A stretch of 39,908 nt of DNA. Source: Pseudomonadota bacterium (GTDB lineage: Bacteria; Desulfobacterota; Desulfobacteria; Desulfobacterales; RPRI01). The position numbers were made by a program, and so were the translations under genes. The notes under the pieces were generated by a model that was given only the letters and a program-made list of their open reading frames with translations, did no database searches and had not been told where the DNA came from. Location of the stretch: positions 1 through 39,908 of the forward strand of contig JAHJRK010000420.1 of the NCBI GenBank assembly GCA_018830925.1, read 5' to 3'. Shown piece by piece: positions 1 to 9,039 of this stretch; position 1 is the first letter of the stretch, and each line of letters starts with the position of its first letter.

Positions 1-183
1 ACCAACCAGCTTTTTTTGAAAAGGCCGAAGATTACGATCATTATCGACAGAGACGGTTACAGAGTGGCGGGAACAACGGTTGATCTCACAGAAAAAGATG
101 AGAAGGGTGAATATATCCGGACAATCATCAAAACGGTAAATCCTGCCAGGTACAAGATGACCATCGCAAAATATCTCCTGTAG
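1..183 (+). CDS. C-terminal end of a CDS cut by the window edge, function unknown
   Basis: Open frame from base 1 to TAG at 181-183: TNQLFLKRPKITIIIDRDGYRVAGTTVDLTEKDEKGEYIRTIIKTVNPARYKMTIAKYLL*. Confidence 0.5.
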   Translation, partial: TNQLFLKRPKITIIIDRDGYRVAGTTVDLTEKDEKGEYIRTIIKTVNPARYKMTIAKYLL

Positions 184-342
184 AAGGATTGGCCTGCCCG
201 GCTTTTGCATCAAAACAATTTATATTTCCCCGTTTGTAAAACTTTTGTAAAATTCCAAATACTGCTTTGCATTTACAACACTTTTTACCTAAAATACCTG
301 CTAAGGATATATGTCAAAACCCTTACGGAAGGGGTGAAAAGC

Positions 343-960
343 ATGCATTACACAATATATGATACTCCTGTCATAAAATCTCTGATGCGATGGCTTTCTC
401 TGGTAAGCCTCAAAATTATCGGATGGCATGCCGAAGGCCGGTTGCCGAACATCCCTAAGTTTGTTCTGATTGCAGCTCCCCATACTTCCAACTGGGATTT
501 TCCAATCGGAATATTTACCGCATTTGCTCTTAAAGCCAAGATTTACTGGATGGGGAAAGACTCTCTGTTCCGCCGTCCTTTTGGAAGCTTTTTTAAATGG
601 CTGGGAGGAATCCCCGGCGACCGTTCCAGATCGAATAATGTGGTGGAATGGACTATCCGCCAATTTTTCAACACTGAAAAGCTGATTGTGGCTATTCCGC
701 CGGCCGGAACCCGTAAAAAAGTCATGAAGTGGAAAACAGGATTCTATTATATCGCAAGAGGCGCCAACGTTCCGATTGTTCTCGGGTTTTTTAACTATGC
801 AAAAAAGGCTGCCGGGTTCGGACCTGTTTATTTTCCCACAGGAGATATCGCAGCGGATATGAAACAGATAAGATCCTATTATGCAGGTATTAAGGGAAAG
901 TACCTGGTAGAAGAAGAATCATTTTTCATAAATCCCACTTATATCGAAAAGCCCAATTAA
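343..960 (+). CDS. 1-acyl-sn-glycerol-3-phosphate acyltransferase-like (PlsC family) protein
   Basis: ORF 205..960, probable start at ATG 343 after GGAAGGGG; APHTSNWDFP (HxxxxD-like acyltransferase motif) and GGIPGDRSRSNN. Confidence 0.7.
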   Translation: MHYTIYDTPVIKSLMRWLSLVSLKIIGWHAEGRLPNIPKFVLIAAPHTSNWDFPIGIFTAFALKAKIYWMGKDSLFRRPFGSFFKWLGGIPGDRSRSNNVVEWTIRQFFNTEKLIVAIPPAGTRKKVMKWKTGFYYIARGANVPIVLGFFNYAKKAAGFGPVYFPTGDIAADMKQIRSYYAGIKGKYLVEEESFFINPTYIEKPN

Positions 961-1351
961 ATGATTGCTCCTTAATTCCTATCAAAAAGCTATATGTAGT
1001 CCCATAAGCAAGGAAGACGCGTTTATGAATTGGAACCGGACTTTTTCACGGCGCCATTTCAAAAAATGCGATGAAGAAAACTGACATTCTCCAGCCTTCT
1101 GAGAAATTGCCCGTATTTGCATGAGACGATTGCAGACAAAAGCCACCCTGAACATATGCACAAGATCCCGATATTTTTCATTGTAAGGCTCCATATACAA
1201 CAGCCACTCGAAACACGTAAAAAAAAGTCAAAAACTGATTTTTCAAGATCGCCAAACCGCTGGAATCACAGTCTCCATCTACAACCAAACGATCTATAAT
1301 AAGTGGATTACCTAGAATTGCCAATTGAAACAGAGTATAACGCAGGCATAA

Positions 1352-1582
1352 CCAGCAGGAGAGCAAGAAAAAGAAAGAACTCGTTATGAAAAAACCATTA
1401 TCCTTGTTGAATTCTGCGCTATCTGCGGATACCATCGCAAAAGGATGATAGACGGGAAATATCTGAGTGTAAGGCAGCGTGAATTGTCCGGGTTATTGAA
1501 TATAACTCAATCGGCGGTGAGCATGGCGGCCGGACGTGGTCGGATACAGTCAGAAGAACTGAAATTGAACTTTGAAATATGA
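1352..1582 (+). pseudogene. Possible remnant of a REP-associated (Y1/RAYT-type) transposase C-terminus with HTH
   Basis: Frame ending at TGA 1580-1582 reads ...EFCAICGYHRKRMIDGKYLSVRQRELSGLLNITQSAVSMAAGRGRIQSEELKLNFEI*, resembling the C-terminal helix-turn-helix of RAYT proteins; no catalytic HUH region. Confidence 0.35.
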
Positions 1583-1931
1583 TCAACTTATATAATGATG
1601 ACCCCCATACCGTCCCCAAAATTTGAGAATTCTTCTCTCATCTCTTTTTTCACCGTAATGAGCTGGACCCAGAAACTGCTAACATGCTTAATTATTTAAA
1701 TATATATCCAAATACAGGTCCTTGAAATAGAAAACCCCCCTAAAAAACACCCAATTTTGTAGGCACACGACAATTTTCTGGAAGTGACATAAGTGGCAAC
1801 AACATCAATGTTTATCTAACGCCGTGTTTTTACAGACCGTAAACGCAAGATAGTCAACACCACAAGCTAAAATTTATTATTTTTTTATTTTTTTTCTTGA
1901 CAGGTGAGTTTTACAGGTGTACCAAGACAAC

Positions 1932-1945
1932 CAAACGTTAGTTTG
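1932..1945. promoter_or_regulatory. Candidate TetR/PsrA-type operator CAAAC-N4-GTTTG
   Basis: Perfect 5-bp inverted repeat CAAACGTTAGTTTG about 100 bp upstream of the TetR gene; fits the published Pseudomonas PsrA motif (G/C)AAAC(N2-4)GTTT(G/C). Confidence 0.4.
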
Positions 1946-2043
1946 TTTTTAGGTGATGCCGAGATGTCTGGCTCTGGAGAGTTTGATAGGCAATTTGAGG
2001 CATATACTCCGCCGTATATTTTAAGATTAAAGGATGTGTTGTT

Positions 2044-2646
2044 GTGACAAAGAGGAAGGCTGAAAAACAAAAGACAGATAGCTCCCGGTTCAAGGATATT
2101 CTGGACGCGGCTGCAAGGGTCTTTAGGCAGAAGGGATATCACCATGCCAATATCTCGGATATTGCGAGGGAGGTAGGCCTGCAGAAGGGGAGCTTGTATC
2201 ATCACATTAAGGGAAAGGAAGAACTGCTCTATAAGATAATCATATCGGCCCTCGATCTTTATGTGAAGTCGCTCAGGAGTATTGTCATTTACGGAATGCC
2301 TGCCGATGAAGCGATAAGGAAGGCTATTATTGCCCACATGGAGCCGATAGGCATCAAATTCGATTATATATACGTTTTTATAAACGAAATGAGAAATCTC
2401 CCCGAAGAATACAGAAAAGAAGCTGACAGCGAACTGGAAAACTACGAAAGGCTGTGGATTAAAATGTTGGAGGAAGGAAAGGCCTGCGGGCTGTTAAAGC
2501 CTGATGTTGACAGTAAAATGACAATGCTCTCTATATTCGGGATGTGTAACTGGAGCGTCAGATGGTACAAACCTGAAAGGAAGTACAGCACCACCGATCT
2601 CGCAAAGATATATGCGAGAAATCTCTTGGAGGGGATCAAGGCTTGA
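2044..2646 (+). CDS. TetR/AcrR family transcriptional regulator
   Basis: N-terminal HTH ILDAAARVFRQKGYHHANISDIAREVGLQKGSLYHHIKGKEELLYKII; GTG start. Confidence 0.9.
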   Translation: MTKRKAEKQKTDSSRFKDILDAAARVFRQKGYHHANISDIAREVGLQKGSLYHHIKGKEELLYKIIISALDLYVKSLRSIVIYGMPADEAIRKAIIAHMEPIGIKFDYIYVFINEMRNLPEEYRKEADSELENYERLWIKMLEEGKACGLLKPDVDSKMTMLSIFGMCNWSVRWYKPERKYSTTDLAKIYARNLLEGIKA

Positions 2647-2812
2647 ACTGACTGACATCCAAGGCACACCAAGGCTGGGACTCTTTATGTTCCCAATGAA
2701 TCTACCAAGCGTTAGGTAGAGTTGGCGCTAACGTTCTCGTATTTGAGGATCCTGAAGAAATGGGGGTCGATTTGAAACAACATTCCTATAAGCTGATTTC
2801 GGAGGTAAAGGC

Positions 2813-3604
2813 GTGAAAGACTGGGCCCATAAAGGGGAGCAGGCATTGCTCCGGTTTCAGGATATATCCCTCTCATTTGGACGTGTGGGTGCCCTCGTCG
2901 GCATTTCTTTTGAGATAGGGAACGAAGGAATTTTTGCTATCATCGGACCCAACGGCGCGGGAAAAACATGCATCTTCAATGTTATAAACGGGTTTTATCG
3001 CCCCCAGAAGGGCCGTGTGTATTTTGACGGCAGGGACATCACCAGGCTCGGGTCGGCAAAAATTGCCCGTCTCGGCGTGGCCAGGACCTTTCAGAACATT
3101 GAACTTTATACTGGATTGACAACCGTAGAAAACCTCATGGCTGCGAGGCATATGCTTTTCAAGGACACCATTGTGGAGGGGGCCTTCTATTTTGGCCGGA
3201 CCCTGAAACAGGAGGTGGCCCACCGGCGAGTCGTGGAAGAGGTGATTGATTTTCTTGAAATAGAGAAGATTCGAAAGGTTGAGGTGGGTCTTCTCCCATA
3301 CGGTCTCCGCAAACTAGTCGAGTTAGGAAGGGCCTTGGCAATGGAACCTAAGCTGTTGCTCCTTGATGAACCAATGGCGGGGATGAATATGGAAGAGAAA
3401 GAGGACATTGCAAGGTTTATTGTGGATATCTCTGAGGAAAAGAAAATACCTGTTCTGCTTGTCGAGCACGAAATGGATGTGGTTATGGATATCGCGGACA
3501 ACATCATAGTCCTCGACTTTGGGACAAAGATAGCCGAAGGACCCCCAGAGGAGATCATGACTAACCAGTCTGTGATAAAGGCGTATCTGGGTTATGATGC
3601 ATAA
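2813..3604 (+). CDS. livG: Branched-chain amino acid-type ABC transporter ATP-binding protein (LivG family)
   Basis: Walker A GPNGAGKT, Walker B LLLLDEPMAGMN, VEHEMDVVMDIAD; clustered with LivH/M/K/F homologs. Confidence 0.88.
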   Translation: MKDWAHKGEQALLRFQDISLSFGRVGALVGISFEIGNEGIFAIIGPNGAGKTCIFNVINGFYRPQKGRVYFDGRDITRLGSAKIARLGVARTFQNIELYTGLTTVENLMAARHMLFKDTIVEGAFYFGRTLKQEVAHRRVVEEVIDFLEIEKIRKVEVGLLPYGLRKLVELGRALAMEPKLLLLDEPMAGMNMEEKEDIARFIVDISEEKKIPVLLVEHEMDVVMDIADNIIVLDFGTKIAEGPPEEIMTNQSVIKAYLGYDA

Positions 3605-3612
3605 ATCTGATT

Positions 3613-5535
3613 ATGGAGTTAATGATGCCGGCTGACACACTTCCTAAATTGCTCAGGGAAAGGTATCGGGATTATGGCGACGGAAAAATCGCCATGCGCC
3701 GTAAGGACTATGGTATCTGGATCGAATATACCTGGAAGGACTATTATGAGAACACAAAGTACTTCTCCCTGGGATTGATAAAACTGGGGTTGACGGCCGG
3801 TGACAAGGTGGCCATTCTCGGAGAGAACGACCCCGAGTGGTACTGGTCGGCACTTGCGGTACAATCGGCCAGGGCCGCCTGCGTCGGTGTATTTGCCGAT
3901 TCCATAGCCTCTGAAGTGGAATACATCGTCAACAATTCCGATTCGGTTTTTGTCATAGCCGAAGATCAGGAGCAGACAGACAAGATATTGGGGATCAAAG
4001 AGCGGGCCCCCCAGGTGAAGAAGGTTATCTACTGGGACCCAAGAGGAATGTATGTGTATCGGAAAGACCAATTCGTAATGGATTTTTACGATGTGGTTGC
4101 ACTGGGGAGAGAATATGAAAAGGAGGCCCGGGGTCTGTTTGAAAAAAATGTAGAGGAAGGCGCTTCCGACGACATCGGCGTTATCTGTTACACCTCAGGC
4201 ACCACAGGGGCAAAGCAGAAGGGGGTTATGGGTTCCCAGAGATATCTGATGGTCGCTGGTGAAAGCTGGTGTACAGTTGATAACTGGTCTTCAGAGGATG
4301 ACTACCTCTCCTACCTCTCTCCGGCATGGGCCACGGAGTGGGCGCTGGGAATTTCCAGCGCCTTGCGAGCAGGGACCACAGTCTGTTTTCCTGAAAAGCC
4401 TGAGACGGTGCAGTCAGACATCAGAGAGATAGGACCAAAGGTCGTATTTTACAGCGCAAGGATGTGGGAGAGTCTTAACTCGACGATTCATGCAAATATT
4501 GCGGATACCCTTGGCGCCTTTCAGCTCATATTCAATTTATCTCTCAAGATCGGCTACAAGGTTATTGACGCCCGTTTTCAAAAAGAGCCGGTGGGTCTCC
4601 CCTGGAGAGCCCTTTACAAGCTGGCGGATTGGGTTCTTTTCAGATATGTACGGGATCGGATCGGGCTCGCCAACATAAAGTGGGCATATACTGCTGGCGC
4701 AAGCATCAGCCCGGATATCCTGAGGTTTTTCCATGCCATCGGTGTCAATCTCAAACAGATCTACGGTCTGACTGAAGCCCTTATGAACTCTGTTCATCGT
4801 GACGGGGACATAAAGCCCGAGACTTGCGGCACGGCGGTACCCGGCAATGAATTCAGGATATCTGAAGATGGGGAGCTTTTAGTTAAACCCGCCGCTTGTT
4901 TTTCGGGGTACTACAAAGACCCTGAAAACACCAGGAAACTGTTTGACGGGGATGGCTGGATGAAAACGGGTGATGCGGCCCACATCACCTCTGATGATCA
5001 TCTGGTGGTACTGGGGAGGATGAAAGAACTCGTTGACCTGGGTAATGGGAACAAGTTCGCGCCGGATTTCATAGAAACGCGGCTAAGATTCAGCCCCTAT
5101 ATCAAAGATATCATGGCCTTCGGCGGGGCGGGAAGGGCCTTTGTGGGCGCTATGGTAGTGATTGATTACGAGAATACGGGGAAATGGGCTGAGAATAACC
5201 GGCTTAACTATACCACCTTTGCTGACCTTTCTCAGAAGCCGGAGATATCTGAACTCATACTCAAAGAGGTGGTGAAGATCAACTTGGTACTCCCGGGCTG
5301 GAGCAATATCAGGAGATTTGTCCTGCTGCACAAGGAATTTGATCCGGATGAGGGAGAGTTGACCCGAACCAGGAAACTGAGACGGAATTTCATGGTAGAA
5401 AGATTCAGAGGCCTTATAGATGCTATCTATTCCGGTGCCGATGAAGGCATGGTGGAAGCGTCTGTAACCTACAGGGACGGCAGAAAAGGGGTTTCCAAAA
5501 TCGTAATCAAGGTCAGAGATGTTGGAGGAGGATAG
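3613..5535 (+). CDS. AMP-dependent long-chain acyl-CoA synthetase (FadD15-like)
   Basis: CYTSGTTGAKQKGV P-loop, YGLTE, DGWMKTGDAA, GRMKELVDLGNGNKFAPDFIE motifs. Confidence 0.9.
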   Translation: MELMMPADTLPKLLRERYRDYGDGKIAMRRKDYGIWIEYTWKDYYENTKYFSLGLIKLGLTAGDKVAILGENDPEWYWSALAVQSARAACVGVFADSIASEVEYIVNNSDSVFVIAEDQEQTDKILGIKERAPQVKKVIYWDPRGMYVYRKDQFVMDFYDVVALGREYEKEARGLFEKNVEEGASDDIGVICYTSGTTGAKQKGVMGSQRYLMVAGESWCTVDNWSSEDDYLSYLSPAWATEWALGISSALRAGTTVCFPEKPETVQSDIREIGPKVVFYSARMWESLNSTIHANIADTLGAFQLIFNLSLKIGYKVIDARFQKEPVGLPWRALYKLADWVLFRYVRDRIGLANIKWAYTAGASISPDILRFFHAIGVNLKQIYGLTEALMNSVHRDGDIKPETCGTAVPGNEFRISEDGELLVKPAACFSGYYKDPENTRKLFDGDGWMKTGDAAHITSDDHLVVLGRMKELVDLGNGNKFAPDFIETRLRFSPYIKDIMAFGGAGRAFVGAMVVIDYENTGKWAENNRLNYTTFADLSQKPEISELILKEVVKINLVLPGWSNIRRFVLLHKEFDPDEGELTRTRKLRRNFMVERFRGLIDAIYSGADEGMVEASVTYRDGRKGVSKIVIKVRDVGGG

Positions 5536-5538
5536 AAA

Positions 5539-6426
5539 ATGCTTATGTCTGTCGCAGAAGGGATTATCTCAGGGATAATGATCGGAGGGGTTTACTCGCT
5601 GGTTGCTCTGGGCATCGTGGTAGTGTTCAAATCCACCAGGGTAATCACCTTTACACAGGGGGGCCTGCTGCTGATGGGGGCGATAACAGGATGGGCGCTC
5701 CTGGGACCGGCCGGTCTTCCCGTCGGTCTCGGGGTTGTTCTGACATTGGCCGCCTGCGCCTTCCTTGGGATGTGCTTAGACCGATTTACCCTCCGGCCGA
5801 TTATCGGGCAGCCGATTCTGGCCTCCATTATGGTGACCATCGCACTCGCCTGGCTTTTTGATTCTGTCGGAACCCTTATCATCGGAGGCGGTTTGAGGCC
5901 GTATCCGCCGCTCCTTCCACATGGGACCTACAAGTGGGGACGGGTCTACATTTCCCAGTCTCTCTTGCTGCAATTTATCATTGCGGTCCTCCTGTTTATT
6001 GCCTTTACTCTCTTCTACAAATATGGCCGGTTAGGCCTCGCCATGAGGGGCACGGCCGAAGATCATACGGTGGTGCAGAGCTTAGGCATAAAGGTAACAA
6101 ATATCTTTAGCTATTCATGGGTAATCGCCGCGCTTTCAGGCGGTGTCTCCGGGATTCTCCTGGCAAGCACATTGGGCGCCACCGTTGGCCTATCGGGAAT
6201 AGGGATGAAGGCGTTGGTCGTTGTCCTGATAGGAGGAATGGAGTCAATTCCCGGCGTTATCCTGATGGGTCCTATAATCGGTATCCTGGAAAATCTCTCC
6301 ATCCAGTTCCTGGATCCTTTGGTGGGCGGTGGCCTCGGCGAAGTGGTCCCTTACGCTGTCATGCTCATAGTGCTTTTGGTCAAACCTTATGGCCTGTTCG
6401 GTCTGAAAAGAATAGAAAGGATATGA
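5539..6426 (+). CDS. livH: Branched-chain amino acid-type ABC transporter permease (LivH family)
   Basis: GGVYSLVALGIVVVFKSTRVITFTQGG and GLAMRGTAEDHTVVQSLGI, hydrophobic, next to livM. Confidence 0.88.
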   Translation: MLMSVAEGIISGIMIGGVYSLVALGIVVVFKSTRVITFTQGGLLLMGAITGWALLGPAGLPVGLGVVLTLAACAFLGMCLDRFTLRPIIGQPILASIMVTIALAWLFDSVGTLIIGGGLRPYPPLLPHGTYKWGRVYISQSLLLQFIIAVLLFIAFTLFYKYGRLGLAMRGTAEDHTVVQSLGIKVTNIFSYSWVIAALSGGVSGILLASTLGATVGLSGIGMKALVVVLIGGMESIPGVILMGPIIGILENLSIQFLDPLVGGGLGEVVPYAVMLIVLLVKPYGLFGLKRIERI

Positions 6427-6429
6427 AAG

Positions 6430-7485
6430 ATGCACTGGGTGCCATGCGGAACATACAACGTTAATTACCGGCAGGACTTTGCAATATTCAGGACAAAGCC
6501 GCACTGGATATCCCTTGTTGTCTTTCTCCTTATCCTGTTCACTCTCCCCTTCTACTGCAGCCGCTACATGCTTGCCCTGCTTTCAACGATCGGGATCACA
6601 ATTATTGCGGTGCAGGGCCTCGGGATCCTTACAGGTTACGGAGGGCAGATATCCATAGGCCAGGCCGCCTTTATGGGAACAGGTGCCTATCTCTCCGTCA
6701 TTCTCATGCAGCGATTCGATTTCCCCTTTTTACTCGCCCTCTTTTCCGCAGGAATCGGCTCGGGTCTGGTCGGGGTCGTGTTCGGACTCCCGGCGCTGAG
6801 GATCAAGGGGTTCTACCTCGCCATGTCCACCCTGGCCGCACAGTTGATACTGGGGTGGTTCTTTTTGCACCTGAGGGGGATTACAGGCGGGACCGAAGGG
6901 CTACATGTGGAGCATGCCAGTTTTGCAGGGATTACCTTCAACACTCCGCAAAACAAATACTGGCTGGTAATGGTCTTTACCCTGCTTGCAATATTTTTTG
7001 CAAAGAACCTGATGCGCACCAAGGTGGGAAGGGCCCTGGTAGCGATAAGAGACAATGACCTGGCCGCTAAAGTAATGGGTATTGAGGTCGCGCTCTACAA
7101 ACTGCTTGCTTTCTTTATTTCATGCTTTTTTGCGGGTATCGCTGGGGCCGTCTATGCGCACTATATAGGCTTTATAAGCCCTGTGCAGTTTACCCTGCAG
7201 GATTCCATCCTCTATCTGGGCATACTGATTGTGGGCGGGATGGGAAGCATCATGGGTGCGATCTTCGGAACGGTTTTCATGAAGTTAATAGAGGAATTCG
7301 TCTTTGTCATCTCCCCCATGTTGGCCACGTGGTTTCCGGGATTCGGGGCGCAATTTTTCGCAGCGCTTTCGTTGGCCTTTTACGCGATTATTATTATTTT
7401 ATTTCTTGTCTTTGAACCGAGGGGCATAAATCACCTGTGGGTCGTCCTGAAAAACAGATACCGTCTTTATCCATTTTCTCATTAG
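6430..7485 (+). CDS. livM: Branched-chain amino acid-type ABC transporter permease (LivM family)
   Basis: GLGILTGYGGQISIGQAAFMGTGAY, LPALRIKGFYLAMSTLA, VGRALVAIRDNDLAAKVMGI. Confidence 0.9.
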   Translation: MHWVPCGTYNVNYRQDFAIFRTKPHWISLVVFLLILFTLPFYCSRYMLALLSTIGITIIAVQGLGILTGYGGQISIGQAAFMGTGAYLSVILMQRFDFPFLLALFSAGIGSGLVGVVFGLPALRIKGFYLAMSTLAAQLILGWFFLHLRGITGGTEGLHVEHASFAGITFNTPQNKYWLVMVFTLLAIFFAKNLMRTKVGRALVAIRDNDLAAKVMGIEVALYKLLAFFISCFFAGIAGAVYAHYIGFISPVQFTLQDSILYLGILIVGGMGSIMGAIFGTVFMKLIEEFVFVISPMLATWFPGFGAQFFAALSLAFYAIIIILFLVFEPRGINHLWVVLKNRYRLYPFSH

Positions 7486-7586
7486 ACGGTGCGGGGCCTG
7501 ATTTTGTGCAGGCAGGGGGGTCGGTCCGGCTAATTCGGCAGAGCGACCATTAACTAAACACATCAAACATTAAGAAAGGAGAGAGT

Positions 7587-8891
7587 ATGATGAGAATGAA
7601 AATGAATGTATGGCTGCTTTTGTTATCGTTGGGCATCTTTTTGGCAGGATCATCTTTTGGTCTGTTTGGGTATGCGCTCGCACAGGAAAAAGGGGTTCTG
7701 GATCGTGACCCGATCGGTTCTGTAGCGATCTTTGAGATCAACGATCTTACCGGTCCCACCTCGGATTCCTGTGTTCCTCACCATAACGGGATTTGGGATG
7801 TGATCAGGGACGTCAATGAAAAGGGCGGAATAATCTATAGTGACCCAAAGACGGGAAAGAAGGAACGGGTGAAGATCAATTTTGAATGGGGCGACAATAA
7901 GGCCCAGGCAGGGCCAGTGCCGACCCTTTATGAGCGCATGGCAAACGCAAGTCCCAGGCCCATTATATGTTATATGGGAAGTTCCGCAGCCGGTGAAACG
8001 ACTCCCCCCTGGACTCAACGTGACAAGATCGTCCAGATTAATGCGGGAGGGGGACAGCCGGGCTGGTATCCCCCGAGGTATGCTTTCACAATCAATTCCG
8101 ATTACCCGGGGAATGCCTGCACCGCTGCCTGGTGGGCAATGAAGGACTGGAAAAGCAAGGGGCATACAGAGGCCCCCGGTTGGGCATGGTTCACCCTTGA
8201 CATTCCGTACGGAAGGGCCACGATCAAACCCGAATCTGAGGCGTACATCAAGAGCCTTGGATTCAAGATAGTCGGCACCTGGACAATGCCCTTTGTCCCT
8301 GTGGATACCGGGGCGCAGTTTCGTTCCATGATAGATGCAGGCGCCAACTACTGTTACGGTAACCTGGTCATCCTCCAGCAGCAGAAGCTGATGAAAGACG
8401 TGACGATGTTAGGTCTCAAGGAAAAGATCCAGGTTATCGCCTGTCCCTACGGGATAATGGAGGATATTATTAAGGTGGCAGGAAAGGACGCTGAGGGTCT
8501 GGTCGGGGTTCATAATACGGCATTTCCTGATGAACTGGATAAGCCCGGTGTCAAATGGGCCCATGACATAACCAAGAAATACAAGCACGCCTGGAATAGT
8601 GACTCCATCCTGGGCTGCGCCTACGGAAAAATAATGGTCACGGCAATCAAGTGGGCTCTCGAAACAAAAGGGTATCCTGTCACCGGTGAGGATGTATACA
8701 ACTCCATGCTGAGCCCGGATGGTTTTGACACCGGTGGTTTGCTGCCCCCCGTGAAGTTCACCCAGACCGAAAGAAGAGGCATATGGAAAACCCACATGAG
8801 AGGGGTGAAAGACGGCAAGATCGTCAGAATAAGTGAAGATTTCACTATTCCGGATATGAAGCCCGGCGGACCGTGGACGCCGAAAGAATAG
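7587..8891 (+). CDS. livK: ABC transporter periplasmic substrate-binding protein (LivK family)
   Basis: Signal peptide MNVWLLLLSLGIFLAGSSFG; periplasmic-binding-like fold sequence between livM and livF; RBS AAGGAGAGAG. Confidence 0.85.
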   Translation: MMRMKMNVWLLLLSLGIFLAGSSFGLFGYALAQEKGVLDRDPIGSVAIFEINDLTGPTSDSCVPHHNGIWDVIRDVNEKGGIIYSDPKTGKKERVKINFEWGDNKAQAGPVPTLYERMANASPRPIICYMGSSAAGETTPPWTQRDKIVQINAGGGQPGWYPPRYAFTINSDYPGNACTAAWWAMKDWKSKGHTEAPGWAWFTLDIPYGRATIKPESEAYIKSLGFKIVGTWTMPFVPVDTGAQFRSMIDAGANYCYGNLVILQQQKLMKDVTMLGLKEKIQVIACPYGIMEDIIKVAGKDAEGLVGVHNTAFPDELDKPGVKWAHDITKKYKHAWNSDSILGCAYGKIMVTAIKWALETKGYPVTGEDVYNSMLSPDGFDTGGLLPPVKFTQTERRGIWKTHMRGVKDGKIVRISEDFTIPDMKPGGPWTPKE

Positions 8892-8896
8892 ACGTT

Positions 8897-9018
8897 GGAG
8901 CCAATTGCAAAACTCAATGAAACCTTCACCCCGGCAAAAGCAGGGGTCCAGAAAGCCTTGAAAAACCTGGATTCCTGCTTTCTCAGAAATGACGTTGAAG
9001 GACTTTTGCAAGAGGCTC
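8897..9018. mobile_element. MITE-like 122-bp element, copy 1
   Basis: Near-identical to 9897..10018; terminal inverted repeats GAGCCaaTTGCAAAAcTC / GAGCCtcTTGCAAAAgTC; flanked by GTT (8894-8896) and GTT (9019-9021). Confidence 0.75.
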
Positions 9019-9039
9019 GTTGGGGGGGCTGGGCATAAA

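Noticed and set aside
2720-2815. Short frame VGANVLVFEDPEEMGVDLKQHSYKLISEVKA* before livG, possibly a gene remnant
   Set aside because: Family could not be recognised and the upstream part is absent; too short to support a call.
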